The position numbers and the translations under genes were made by a program. DNA of 8,242 bases, taken from positions 1 to 8,242 of the forward strand of contig DAIEST010000145.1 of assembly GCA_027346125.1 (NCBI GenBank), given 5' to 3'. Position 1 is the stretch's first letter. Each line of letters starts with the position of its first letter. This document shows, one piece after another, positions 1-5,551 of this stretch. The notes under the pieces are model-generated. The model made no database searches, had not been told where the DNA came from, and worked only from the letters and a program-made list of their open reading frames with translations. Source of the stretch: Leptospirillum sp. (GTDB lineage Bacteria; Nitrospirota; Leptospirillia; Leptospirillales; Leptospirillaceae).

Positions 1-104
1 GATGGCGCAAAAGCCCTTTGGCATCCGGAGCATTCATCCTGAAGAATCAGGGTGACAGGTGGGTCAAGACAGGATGGATCCGGAGATTTCCCCAGGGAGC
101 CTCG
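1..104 (+). other. Window edge upstream of CHAD gene; possible 3' end of a preceding gene
   Basis: This stretch precedes the CHAD start and contains no complete gene. Two frames entering from the window edge close here: one stops at 40-42 (TGA) and one at 53-55 (TGA). Either could be the last codons of an upstream gene, but too little is visible to recognise a family or choose between them. The CHAD frame itself is open to the window edge, so a longer CHAD protein cannot be excluded. A purine-rich AGGGAG at 94-99, five nt before the ATG at 105, is the likely ribosome binding site and argues for initiation at 105. Confidence 0.35.
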
Positions 105-989
105 ATGGCAAAAGAAGGTCAGGGAAATGTCGGGGACAGGCGGGCGGACACCGGGAACCTTCTGTCCGTGCTGCTCCTGGAGCGGTATCGGAAGGTGGTC
201 GAAGCGAAGTCGTCCCTGGAACAGCGCCCCGGCGATCCGGAGGCGCTTCATGATTTCAGGACGTCCATCCGGAAACTCCGGGCCCTGATCAAGTTCCTGG
301 GACCGCTGGTTTCGGGATCCGGGAAATCCCTGAACCCGCTCCGGCAGGAGCTGAAGTCCTGCTTCCGCTTTTTGGGGGAAATCCGCGAATGGGACGTGTT
401 GCGCGCCGACTGGGATCGGCTGCGGCCTTCCCTTCCCGGGCCCTGGAAGGAAGAAGCGTTTCCGTTCGGGTCGACAGGGGATCGCCGCCGGGATCTTCCG
501 GACAATCCTCTCCTGCCGGCGCTGGCTGCCTCGTTCGAAGAGGTCCGTTGCTCTTTCGAACGGGGGCTTCGGGAACCGGTCCGTTCCATCGGGTCGTTTT
601 CCAGGAAACGGCTGGGCCGCTGGGACGAACGGATCGTCGAAGGAGGAAGGATGTGGGACTCTCTCGATCTGTCAGGTCGCCACCGGTTGCGGATCGATGT
701 GAAGAACCTCTCGGGGGTTTTCGGGATTGTCCGGATATTGTGGCCCCACGGGGTAGATCCGGAGTTCCCCAAAGCGCTGAAAACGATGCGGAGCCTTCTG
801 GGGGAAATCCATGACCGGGATCGGGCCTTTGCTCTCCTGTCCCCTTTCCTCGACTCCCCCAGGCAGAGACTTTCCGTTCCGGCGGGGGTGCTGCTGGGCT
901 GGTATGCCAGTCTGGGGCGGGATCGGGAAGAGCGCTTCCGGAAGGTCCGGGACCGCTACAGGAAACTGCGGTGTCCGTGGCGGTCCTGA
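105..989 (+). CDS. CHAD domain-containing protein
   Basis: This gene encodes a 294-residue stand-alone CHAD (conserved histidine alpha-helical domain) protein. The family is all-helical and rich in conserved His, Arg and Lys on a basic surface; characterised members bind inorganic polyphosphate and localise to polyphosphate granules. The first half-repeat has the signature H49-D-F-R52-T-S-I-R56-K-L-R59 followed by LGEIREWDV (90-98). The second has H193-R-L-R196 with K200, followed by LGEIHDRDRA (232-241). The two halves are joined by an Arg-rich linker (about 105-185). There is no signal peptide, so it is probably cytoplasmic. The start at 105 is preferred over the upstream TTG at 18 because of AGGGAG at 94-99. 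No CYTH/triphosphatase domain is visible in the window, although the frame is open upstream. The gene ends 11 bp from the convergent glyoxalase-like gene. The polyphosphate role is inferred from the family. Confidence 0.85.
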   Translation: MAKEGQGNVGDRRADTGNLLSVLLLERYRKVVEAKSSLEQRPGDPEALHDFRTSIRKLRALIKFLGPLVSGSGKSLNPLRQELKSCFRFLGEIREWDVLRADWDRLRPSLPGPWKEEAFPFGSTGDRRRDLPDNPLLPALAASFEEVRCSFERGLREPVRSIGSFSRKRLGRWDERIVEGGRMWDSLDLSGRHRLRIDVKNLSGVFGIVRILWPHGVDPEFPKALKTMRSLLGEIHDRDRAFALLSPFLDSPRQRLSVPAGVLLGWYASLGRDREERFRKVRDRYRKLRCPWRS

Positions 990-990
990 C

Positions 991-1025
991 CGGAGGATGC
1001 TCATGGCTGGCCGGCTTGTCCTCCG
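991..1025. repeat. Imperfect hairpin at convergent gene ends
   Basis: CGGAGGA at 991-997 is the exact reverse complement of TCCTCCG at 1019-1025, giving a 7-bp stem with a 21-nt loop that itself contains the self-complementary GGCCGGC-like core near 1009-1015. It spans the end of the CHAD gene's 3' flank and the last codons of the opposing glyoxalase-like gene. Neither strand has a T-run after the stem, so it is not a standard intrinsic terminator. It may be chance. Confidence 0.25.
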
Positions 1026-1894
1026 TTCCGGCGGTGGTGGTCGGAGAGGGTGAACGTGGCCGCGCTCCGGACGACCGGGTGCTCGTCCTTGTGAAGGATT
1101 TCAAGGATGCCGTCGGGAAGAGCGTCGTTCCATGCCAGGGATTCCCGGACCCAGGGAGAAGGATCGGCCAGGAGCGTCCGGGCGATTTCCTCGGAAAGAG
1201 AGACGTTCTTGGCCAGAACGGACCGGATGACTTCCTTGGGGTCCCGGCTCAGGACCTGAAAGGCTTCTTCCGGCAGAAACGGGTTTTGTGCGGCGACTTC
1301 CCGGACCAGGGGGTCAGGGTCCATGGCGAGCGTCAACAGGGCATCCGGAGGGGTCGCGGGATGCCCTGCCACCGTTTCGCGGACCCACCGGTCGAGGCTT
1401 CCGGAGAGATCTCTCAGCGTTTCAGGGGAGGAATTGGGGCCGACGAATCCCAGTTCGATCTCTTCCCCGCCGGGAGACGGCTTCGGAGAAGATGCGGGCT
1501 GGATGGACTGGATCAGTTCGATTTCATAGCCTTCCGGCGCATCGATGAATGCGAAGACGCTATGTCCGGTATGGGTCGGTCCATCGGTGACCGGGACATT
1601 GAGACCGGAAAGACGGGAAAGGGTTTCGTCCATGTTGTCCACCTCGAAGGCGAGGTGGACAAGATCCGGTGGAACGGCGACGGGACCTGAAGCGGCGTAT
1701 TCGGTGATTTCGAGTTCCTCTTCCGATCCGGGCACCCGGAGGTAGGCAATCCGGGATCCCCTTGGAGAGACAAAGCTCCGGGAGAGTTTGAGACCCAGAA
1801 CATCCTTGTAGAAACGAACGGTCCGGTCCAGGTCGTTGACCCGCATCCGGGTGTGGAGGAGTTTTCTCACCAGGGGCTTTTCAGATCCTGTCAT
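1001..1894 (-). CDS. Glyoxalase I-type domain fused to LRV/HEAT-like repeats
   Basis: The 297-residue protein has two parts. Residues 11-130 are a vicinal-oxygen-chelate domain closely resembling lactoylglutathione lyase (GloA). It opens LLHTRMRVNDLDRTVRFY, and the four glyoxalase-I metal ligands are visible as H14, E62 (in LEITEY), H80 (in LVHLAFEVDN) and E126 (in GYEIELI). GloA isomerises the methylglyoxal-glutathione hemithioacetal, and ordinary GloA is about 135 residues. After a Pro/Ser-rich linker (131-150) come about five 26-residue helical repeats with a V/I-R core. The arginines fall at 172, 198, 224, 250 and 276, exactly 26 apart, with AxNPxxPxExxxxLxxDP-like spacing typical of leucine-rich-repeat-variant (LRV) or HEAT-like arrays. 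The ATG at 1894 is preceded by an AAAGGCGG-type ribosome site and lies 18 nt after the acs stop, suggesting co-transcription with acs. No signal peptide is present. Enzyme activity is likely from the ligands, but the true substrate and the role of the repeats are unknown. Confidence 0.85.
   Translation of the reverse strand: MTGSEKPLVRKLLHTRMRVNDLDRTVRFYKDVLGLKLSRSFVSPRGSRIAYLRVPGSEEELEITEYAASGPVAVPPDLVHLAFEVDNMDETLSRLSGLNVPVTDGPTHTGHSVFAFIDAPEGYEIELIQSIQPASSPKPSPGGEEIELGFVGPNSSPETLRDLSGSLDRWVRETVAGHPATPPDALLTLAMDPDPLVREVAAQNPFLPEEAFQVLSRDPKEVIRSVLAKNVSLSEEIARTLLADPSPWVRESLAWNDALPDGILEILHKDEHPVVRSAATFTLSDHHRRNGGQAGQP
1635..1662. repeat. Perfect 12-bp inverted repeat within the glyoxalase domain coding region
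   Basis: TTGTCCACCTCG at 1635-1646 and CGAGGTGGACAA at 1651-1662 are exact reverse complements separated by only four bases. In the minus-strand mRNA this would form a strong 12-bp stem with a tetraloop. The segment encodes LVHLAFEVDN, including the predicted metal ligand H80, so it is coding sequence as well as a hairpin. Confidence 0.85.
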
Positions 1895-1912
1895 GACGGG
1901 TTCCGCCTTTCT

Positions 1913-3820
1913 TCAGTCTTCAAGTGTGGAAATATCTCCTTCGGGAAGTCCCAGTTCCCTGGCCTTCAGCACCCTGCGCATGATCTTTCCGCTGCGGGTT
2001 TTGGGCAGCCAGTCGGTGATTTCGACTTCGTCCGGCTGGGCAATGGCGCCAAGCTCTTCCCTGACGTGATTCTTGATCTGTTTTTTCAGTTTTTCCATGG
2101 ATTCCGTTTCCACGCCTTCTCTCAGGATGACAAAGGCCTTGATGCTTTCCCCCTTGAGCGCGTCCGGTTTTCCGATGACGGCGGCTTCCGCGACGGCCGG
2201 ATGGGAAACGATGGCGCTTTCCACCTCCGCCGTTCCGAGCCGGTGGCCGGCGACCTTGATGACGTCATCCACCCTTCCGATCAGGAAGAAATTGCCTTTT
2301 TCGTCCCGTTTGGCCGAGTCTCCCGAAAAATAGACCCCCGGAATCTCGGTCCAGTATTTCCAGTAGCGTTCCGGATCCTTGAAGACCGTCCGGAACATGG
2401 AGGGCCAGGGTTTCCGGATGACGACAAGGCCGCTTTCCCCGGGGGGGACGGAGGTCCCGGTCCGGTCCACGACATCGGCGTCCACTCCCGGAAAGGGACG
2501 GGTGGCGGACCCGGGGATCAGCGATGTGGAGGGAAGCGGCGTGATCATGTGCATCCCGGTTTCCGTCTGCCACCACGTGTCCATGATGGAGAGCTTTCCG
2601 CCCGTGACTTCCCGGAACCAGAGCCATGCCTCGGGATTGATGGGTTCCCCGACCGATCCCAGAAGCCGGAGCGACGAGAGATCGTATCGGGAGGGCCAGT
2701 CTTTTCCGTGGCGCATCTGGAGACGGACGGCGGTCGGGGTCGAATAGAAGATCGTGACCCGATATTTTTCGATGAGGCTCCACCATCGCCCGGCGTTGGG
2801 CCAGTCCGGCGTTCCTTCCGCCAGGAGGACGGTCGCCCGGTTCAGGAGGGGTCCGTAGACGATATAGCTGTGGCCGGTGATCCACCCCGGATCGGCCACG
2901 CAGAAGTAGATGTCCTGGTCCTTCATGTCGAAGACCCACCGGGTGGTCAGGTAGGTTCCGACCATGTAACCGCTCTGGACATGGACGATCCCTTTGGGTT
3001 TTCCGGTCGTTCCCGATGTATAGAGGATGAAAAGCGGATCGTCGGCGCCGACACCGACCGCCGGAAACGGTCCCGATCCCGCATGCCGTTCCGTCAGTTC
3101 GTCGAAGGCGGTTTCGCCTTGACCCGGGAGGAACCCGGGATCTTTTCTGCGAACGACCAGCGTATGCTCGATCGATCCGATCCGTTCCCGTGCCCTCCGT
3201 GCCGTTTCCAGGAGAGGAATCTCCTTCCCTCTCCGGAATGCGGCGTCGGCCGTGATCAGGAGACGGGGTTCGGCGTCTTCCATGCGGCTTTCCAGAGCCG
3301 ACTGGGAGAATCCGGAAAAGACGACCGAGTGGACAAGCCCCATCCTGGCGCAGGCCAGCATGGAAATGACCTGTTCCGGGGTGGGCGGAAGAAAGATCGT
3401 GACCCGATCCCCTTTCACGAGTCCCAGTTCCCGGAGTCCGTGGCAGAGTTTCCGGACGGAATCCAGAAGCTGGCCATAGGTGTAGGTCCGCTCTTCCTGG
3501 CTGTCTCCCACCCAGATCAGGGCGACTTTGTCGGCATGTCCCGAGGCGATATGCCGATCCAGGGCATTGTGGGCGATGTTGGTGGTTCCTCCGGGGAACC
3601 ATCGTCCCGTAAAGGTTTCGGGGTTCCAGTCCAGGACGGTGGACCAGGGTTCGAACCACTCCAGTTCGGACGCGACCTTCCCCCAGAAACCGCCGGGATC
3701 CGAAACCGATTCCCGATAGACGGATTCGTAGTCTTTGACCCTGGCGTTTTCCAGCGTTTCCTTTGACGGAAGAAAGAGCAGATCCTGGGACTTCGGATGA
3801 ATATCCTGTCTGGGTTCCAT
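1913..3820 (-). CDS. acs: Acetyl-CoA synthetase (AMP-forming)
   Basis: The 635-residue protein activates acetate with ATP to acetyl-AMP and then transfers the acetyl group to CoA, so the cell can assimilate or recycle acetate. It is an ANL-superfamily enzyme with the full motif set. These are the N-terminal ACS segment (FWGKVASELEWFEPW, 45-59, and WFPGGTTNIAHNALDRH, 74-90), the phosphate loop YTSGTTGKPKG (267-277), GEPINPEAW (391-399), DTWWQTETG (414-422), SGD with D501, the hinge and adenosine region IGRVDDVIKVAGHR (514-527), and the C-terminal PKTRSGKIMRR with catalytic lysine K612. The Trp pair in DTWWQTETG is typical of acetate-specific members, where tryptophan limits acyl chain length. 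K612 lies in the motif that Pat-type acetyltransferases modify and CobB-type deacetylases restore in other bacteria; control here is inferred. Length is close to the usual 630-660. The start at 3820 has AAGGAA about ten nt upstream. The gene heads a probable two-gene unit with the glyoxalase-LRV gene and is divergent from thiG. Confidence 0.95.
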   Translation of the reverse strand: MEPRQDIHPKSQDLLFLPSKETLENARVKDYESVYRESVSDPGGFWGKVASELEWFEPWSTVLDWNPETFTGRWFPGGTTNIAHNALDRHIASGHADKVALIWVGDSQEERTYTYGQLLDSVRKLCHGLRELGLVKGDRVTIFLPPTPEQVISMLACARMGLVHSVVFSGFSQSALESRMEDAEPRLLITADAAFRRGKEIPLLETARRARERIGSIEHTLVVRRKDPGFLPGQGETAFDELTERHAGSGPFPAVGVGADDPLFILYTSGTTGKPKGIVHVQSGYMVGTYLTTRWVFDMKDQDIYFCVADPGWITGHSYIVYGPLLNRATVLLAEGTPDWPNAGRWWSLIEKYRVTIFYSTPTAVRLQMRHGKDWPSRYDLSSLRLLGSVGEPINPEAWLWFREVTGGKLSIMDTWWQTETGMHMITPLPSTSLIPGSATRPFPGVDADVVDRTGTSVPPGESGLVVIRKPWPSMFRTVFKDPERYWKYWTEIPGVYFSGDSAKRDEKGNFFLIGRVDDVIKVAGHRLGTAEVESAIVSHPAVAEAAVIGKPDALKGESIKAFVILREGVETESMEKLKKQIKNHVREELGAIAQPDEVEITDWLPKTRSGKIMRRVLKARELGLPEGDISTLED

Positions 3821-3897
3821 GCGATTTGGGTTCCTTAAGCAAGGTGGTGGTTGTCCTGAACGGAAAACTTCAGTTCGCCGATGGTCCGGATGGTTTC

Positions 3898-3903
3898 ATT
3901 CTA
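3898..3903 (-). promoter_or_regulatory. Candidate -10 element for acs
   Basis: On the minus strand these bases read TAGAAT, a five-of-six match to TATAAT, in a locally AT-rich patch about 78 nt before the acs start. No good TTGACA-like -35 is visible at 15-19 bp spacing, so the call rests mainly on the -10 and location. Activator dependence would be compatible with a weak -35, but is a guess. Confidence 0.3.
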
Positions 3904-3930
3904 ATCCAAAAATGGCCCGGAAACACCCTG

Positions 3931-3961
3931 TCCGGAAAGTCCGGAGGCAATTTCTTCCGGA
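3931..3961. repeat. TCCGGA palindrome cluster forming a hairpin in the divergent acs/thiG intergenic region
   Basis: The 256-bp region between acs and thiG has no convincing gene. TCCGGAA at 3931-3937 and TTCCGGA at 3955-3961 form a perfect 7-bp inverted repeat with a 17-nt loop, and a third TCCGGA lies inside the loop at 3940-3945. A fourth copy is at 3885-3890. The cluster sits between the candidate promoters of the two divergent units, where an operator could lie. The same hexamer is common throughout the window, so it may simply reflect genome-wide word bias. Confidence 0.4.
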
Positions 3962-3986
3962 ACGGCCCGATCCTCCATTTTCGTCC

Positions 3987-4016
3987 TTGTTCATCCGGGT
4001 CAAAGACCACTAAAAT
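3987..4016 (+). promoter_or_regulatory. Candidate sigma70-type promoter for the thi operon
   Basis: TTGTTC at 3987-3992 and TAAAAT at 4011-4016 are separated by 18 bp. The -10 matches the consensus at five of six positions, while the -35 matches only its TTG. Transcription would begin near 4023, giving a leader of roughly 55 nt before thiG, too short to hold a complete TPP riboswitch; no CUGAGA or other THI-box core is visible. Confidence 0.4.
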
Positions 4017-4076
4017 AAACGTGTCGAAGAAATGAAAGAGGAATTTACCAAAGTTTGTCGATGAAGGGGTTGCGAG

Positions 4077-4898
4077 ATGACAGTTGCTGAGGAAGCAGGA
4101 CGCATGGATTCTCTTGAGATTGCCGGGATTTCCTTCCGGTCCCGCTTGTGGGTGGGAACCGGAAAATACAAATCGTTCGAGGAAACCCGGGAGGTGATCG
4201 AAGCCTCCGGCGCCGACGTGGTGACCGTTGCGGTCCGGAGGGTGAACATTCTGAAGAAAGACGAACCCAATCTGCTGGATCACCTTCCGCCGGACCGGTT
4301 CAGGATCCTCCCGAACACCGCGGGCTGCTACACCGTCGACGAAGCGCTCAGATATGCGCGTCTGGCGAGGGCCGCCGGTATTTCCGACATGGTGAAGCTC
4401 GAGGTGATCGGGGATCAGAAGACATTGTTTCCCGATGTGATCGGTCTGATCGAGGCGGCCAGGATCCTGGTGAAGGAAGGGTTCATCGTGTTTCCGTACA
4501 CGAACGACGATCCCATCATTGCGAAGAAACTGGAGGACGCGGGATGTGCGGCGGTCATGCCTCTGGCCGCGCCGATCGGTTCGGGGCTCGGGATCCGCAA
4601 TCCCTACAACATCCGGATCATCCAGGAAACCGTCGGTGTTCCGGTGATCGTGGACGCGGGCGTGGGAACGGCTTCGGACGCGGCGGTCGCCATGGAGATG
4701 GGGTGTGCCGGTGTGCTGATGAACACGGCCATTGCCGAAGCGCGGCATCCTGTCCTGATGGCAAAGGCCATGAGGTGGGGCGTCGACGCGGGAAGGGCCG
4801 CCTTCCTGGCGGGACGGATGCCGAAGAAACTGTATGCCAACGCCTCTTCCCCCCTTGACGGGATGCTTTCCGCTCCCTTTCCGGGGGGATCGTCCTGA
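4077..4898 (+). CDS. thiG: Thiazole synthase
   Basis: ThiG condenses 1-deoxy-D-xylulose 5-phosphate, dehydroglycine (iminoglycine) and sulfur from ThiS thiocarboxylate into the thiazole phosphate moiety of thiamine. The 273-residue protein is a full-length TIM-barrel member: SRLWVGTGKYKSFEETREVI (22-41), VTVAVRRVN (49-57), LPNTAGCYTVDEAL (78-91), DMVKLEVIGD (104-113) with K107 as the probable Schiff-base lysine, VFPYTNDDP (138-146), MPLAAPIGSGLGI (161-173) and VDAGVGTASDAA (192-203). Two starts are plausible. ATG 4077 has GAAGGGG at 4063-4069. ATG 4104 gives 264 residues beginning MDSLEIAG, resembles most ThiG N-termini better, and has GAGGAAG at 4089-4095. It is the first gene of the thi operon. 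No thiS is found upstream, although thiS often adjoins thiG, so the sulfur carrier must be encoded elsewhere. Confidence 0.95.
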   Translation: MTVAEEAGRMDSLEIAGISFRSRLWVGTGKYKSFEETREVIEASGADVVTVAVRRVNILKKDEPNLLDHLPPDRFRILPNTAGCYTVDEALRYARLARAAGISDMVKLEVIGDQKTLFPDVIGLIEAARILVKEGFIVFPYTNDDPIIAKKLEDAGCAAVMPLAAPIGSGLGIRNPYNIRIIQETVGVPVIVDAGVGTASDAAVAMEMGCAGVLMNTAIAEARHPVLMAKAMRWGVDAGRAAFLAGRMPKKLYANASSPLDGMLSAPFPGGSS

Positions 4899-4908
4899 TC
4901 CGGGTTCC

Positions 4909-4941
4909 GGAGGCCGCGGGTACGGGACTGGGGGCCTTTTT
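4909..4941 (+). terminator. Terminator-like hairpin between thiG and thiE-like gene
   Basis: GGAGGCC at 4909-4915 can pair with GGCCTTT at 4933-4939 (five Watson-Crick pairs plus two G-U pairs, 17-nt loop). The 3' arm runs into five consecutive T residues at 4937-4941. It could attenuate transcription after thiG. The stem is short and the loop long, and if the downstream gene starts upstream of 4949 this is coding sequence, so the call is weak. Confidence 0.3.
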
Positions 4942-4948
4942 CCCGCTC

Positions 4949-5551
4949 ATGTATGTGACGCCCGAGGATATCCCGATCAAGCTTCTCGTGCAGCGGGCCG
5001 TCGAGGCGGTGGCGGGCGGTGTCACCGCCATCCAGGTCCGCCGGAAGACGGGGGAAGGGAAAGATCTGTTCGACCTGGCCATCCTTCTGGCCGAATCCCT
5101 GCCTGCCGGGTTTCCCCTGCTGGTCAACGGCCGGCTGGATGTCGCACTGGAATCCGGAGCCTGGGGGCTTCATCTTCCGGAAGACCATGTCCGTCTGTCC
5201 CGGCTGAGGGGGCAGTCGCCCTCCCTGCATCTGGGAGTCTCCTGCCATAGCCTCGGGGCTGCCCGGAGGGCGCAGGACGAAGGGGCGGAATACCTCATCT
5301 TCGGGCCTGTTTTCGACACCCCCTCGAAACGGGAGTTCGGTCCTCCCCAGGGGATTCGGCGCCTGGCGGAGGTGGTAGAGGCGGTCGATCTCCCGGTGAT
5401 CGCGATCGGCGGCATCGGGGAAGGGAATATCGGAGCGATCCGGAAGGCCGGCGCTTCGGGCGTCGCGGTCATGGGGGCATTGGCTTATGCGGAGGATGCC
5501 CGGTCGGCCGCTTTTTCCCTGAGGCGCCAATGGGTTCGGGAGCATTTATGA
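4949..5551 (+). CDS. thiE: Thiamine phosphate synthase / TenI family protein
   Basis: The 200-residue TIM-barrel protein belongs to the ThiE/TenI family. ThiE joins HMP pyrophosphate to thiazole phosphate to give thiamine phosphate; TenI is a thiazole tautomerase. ThiE-type residues seen are R31 and K33 (IQVRRK), D79 (LPED), S98 (GVSCHS), and T124 and K127 (GPVFDTPSK). G154-G155 (IAIGGI) forms the phosphate loop. The usual VND metal motif is instead V59-N-G-R62, as in Bacillus TenI (MNGR), and much of the C-terminal half also reads like TenI. However, the catalytic His of TenI (in GHVFET) is Pro120 here, as in ThiE. Function is therefore ambiguous. ATG 4949 lacks a close ribosome site and cuts into the first barrel strand (MYVT). 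No ATG, GTG or TTG lies upstream in frame. A CTG at 4895, overlapping the thiG stop and preceded by GGGGGG, would add 18 residues. The gene ends in an ATGA overlap with the M23 gene. Confidence 0.8.
   Translation: MYVTPEDIPIKLLVQRAVEAVAGGVTAIQVRRKTGEGKDLFDLAILLAESLPAGFPLLVNGRLDVALESGAWGLHLPEDHVRLSRLRGQSPSLHLGVSCHSLGAARRAQDEGAEYLIFGPVFDTPSKREFGPPQGIRRLAEVVEAVDLPVIAIGGIGEGNIGAIRKAGASGVAVMGALAYAEDARSAAFSLRRQWVREHL

Noticed and set aside
289..1104. 271-codon minus-strand frame over the CHAD gene
   Set aside because: It is low-complexity Ser/Arg/Pro-rich translation typical of a shadow frame, and the CHAD signature is clear on the + strand.
971..1690. 239-codon + strand frame over the glyoxalase-LRV gene
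   Set aside because: Its composition looks like an antisense shadow, with no motif and no matching ribosome site; the minus-strand protein has conserved ligands and repeats.
1853..3766. 637-codon open frame on the + strand, antisense to acs
   Set aside because: It mirrors the acs codons, lacks any recognisable domain, is rich in Gly, Arg, Asp and Phe, and acs on the other strand is unmistakable. Long antisense frames are expected with this high-G+C codon use.
3821..4076. Possible thiS gene or TPP riboswitch upstream of thiG
   Set aside because: No small frame ending in Gly-Gly and no THI-box core was found; open frames here are short shadows extending from acs or into thiG.
4604..5545. 313-codon minus-strand frame over thiG and the ThiE-like gene
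   Set aside because: Shadow of two well-supported genes; no recognisable motif.
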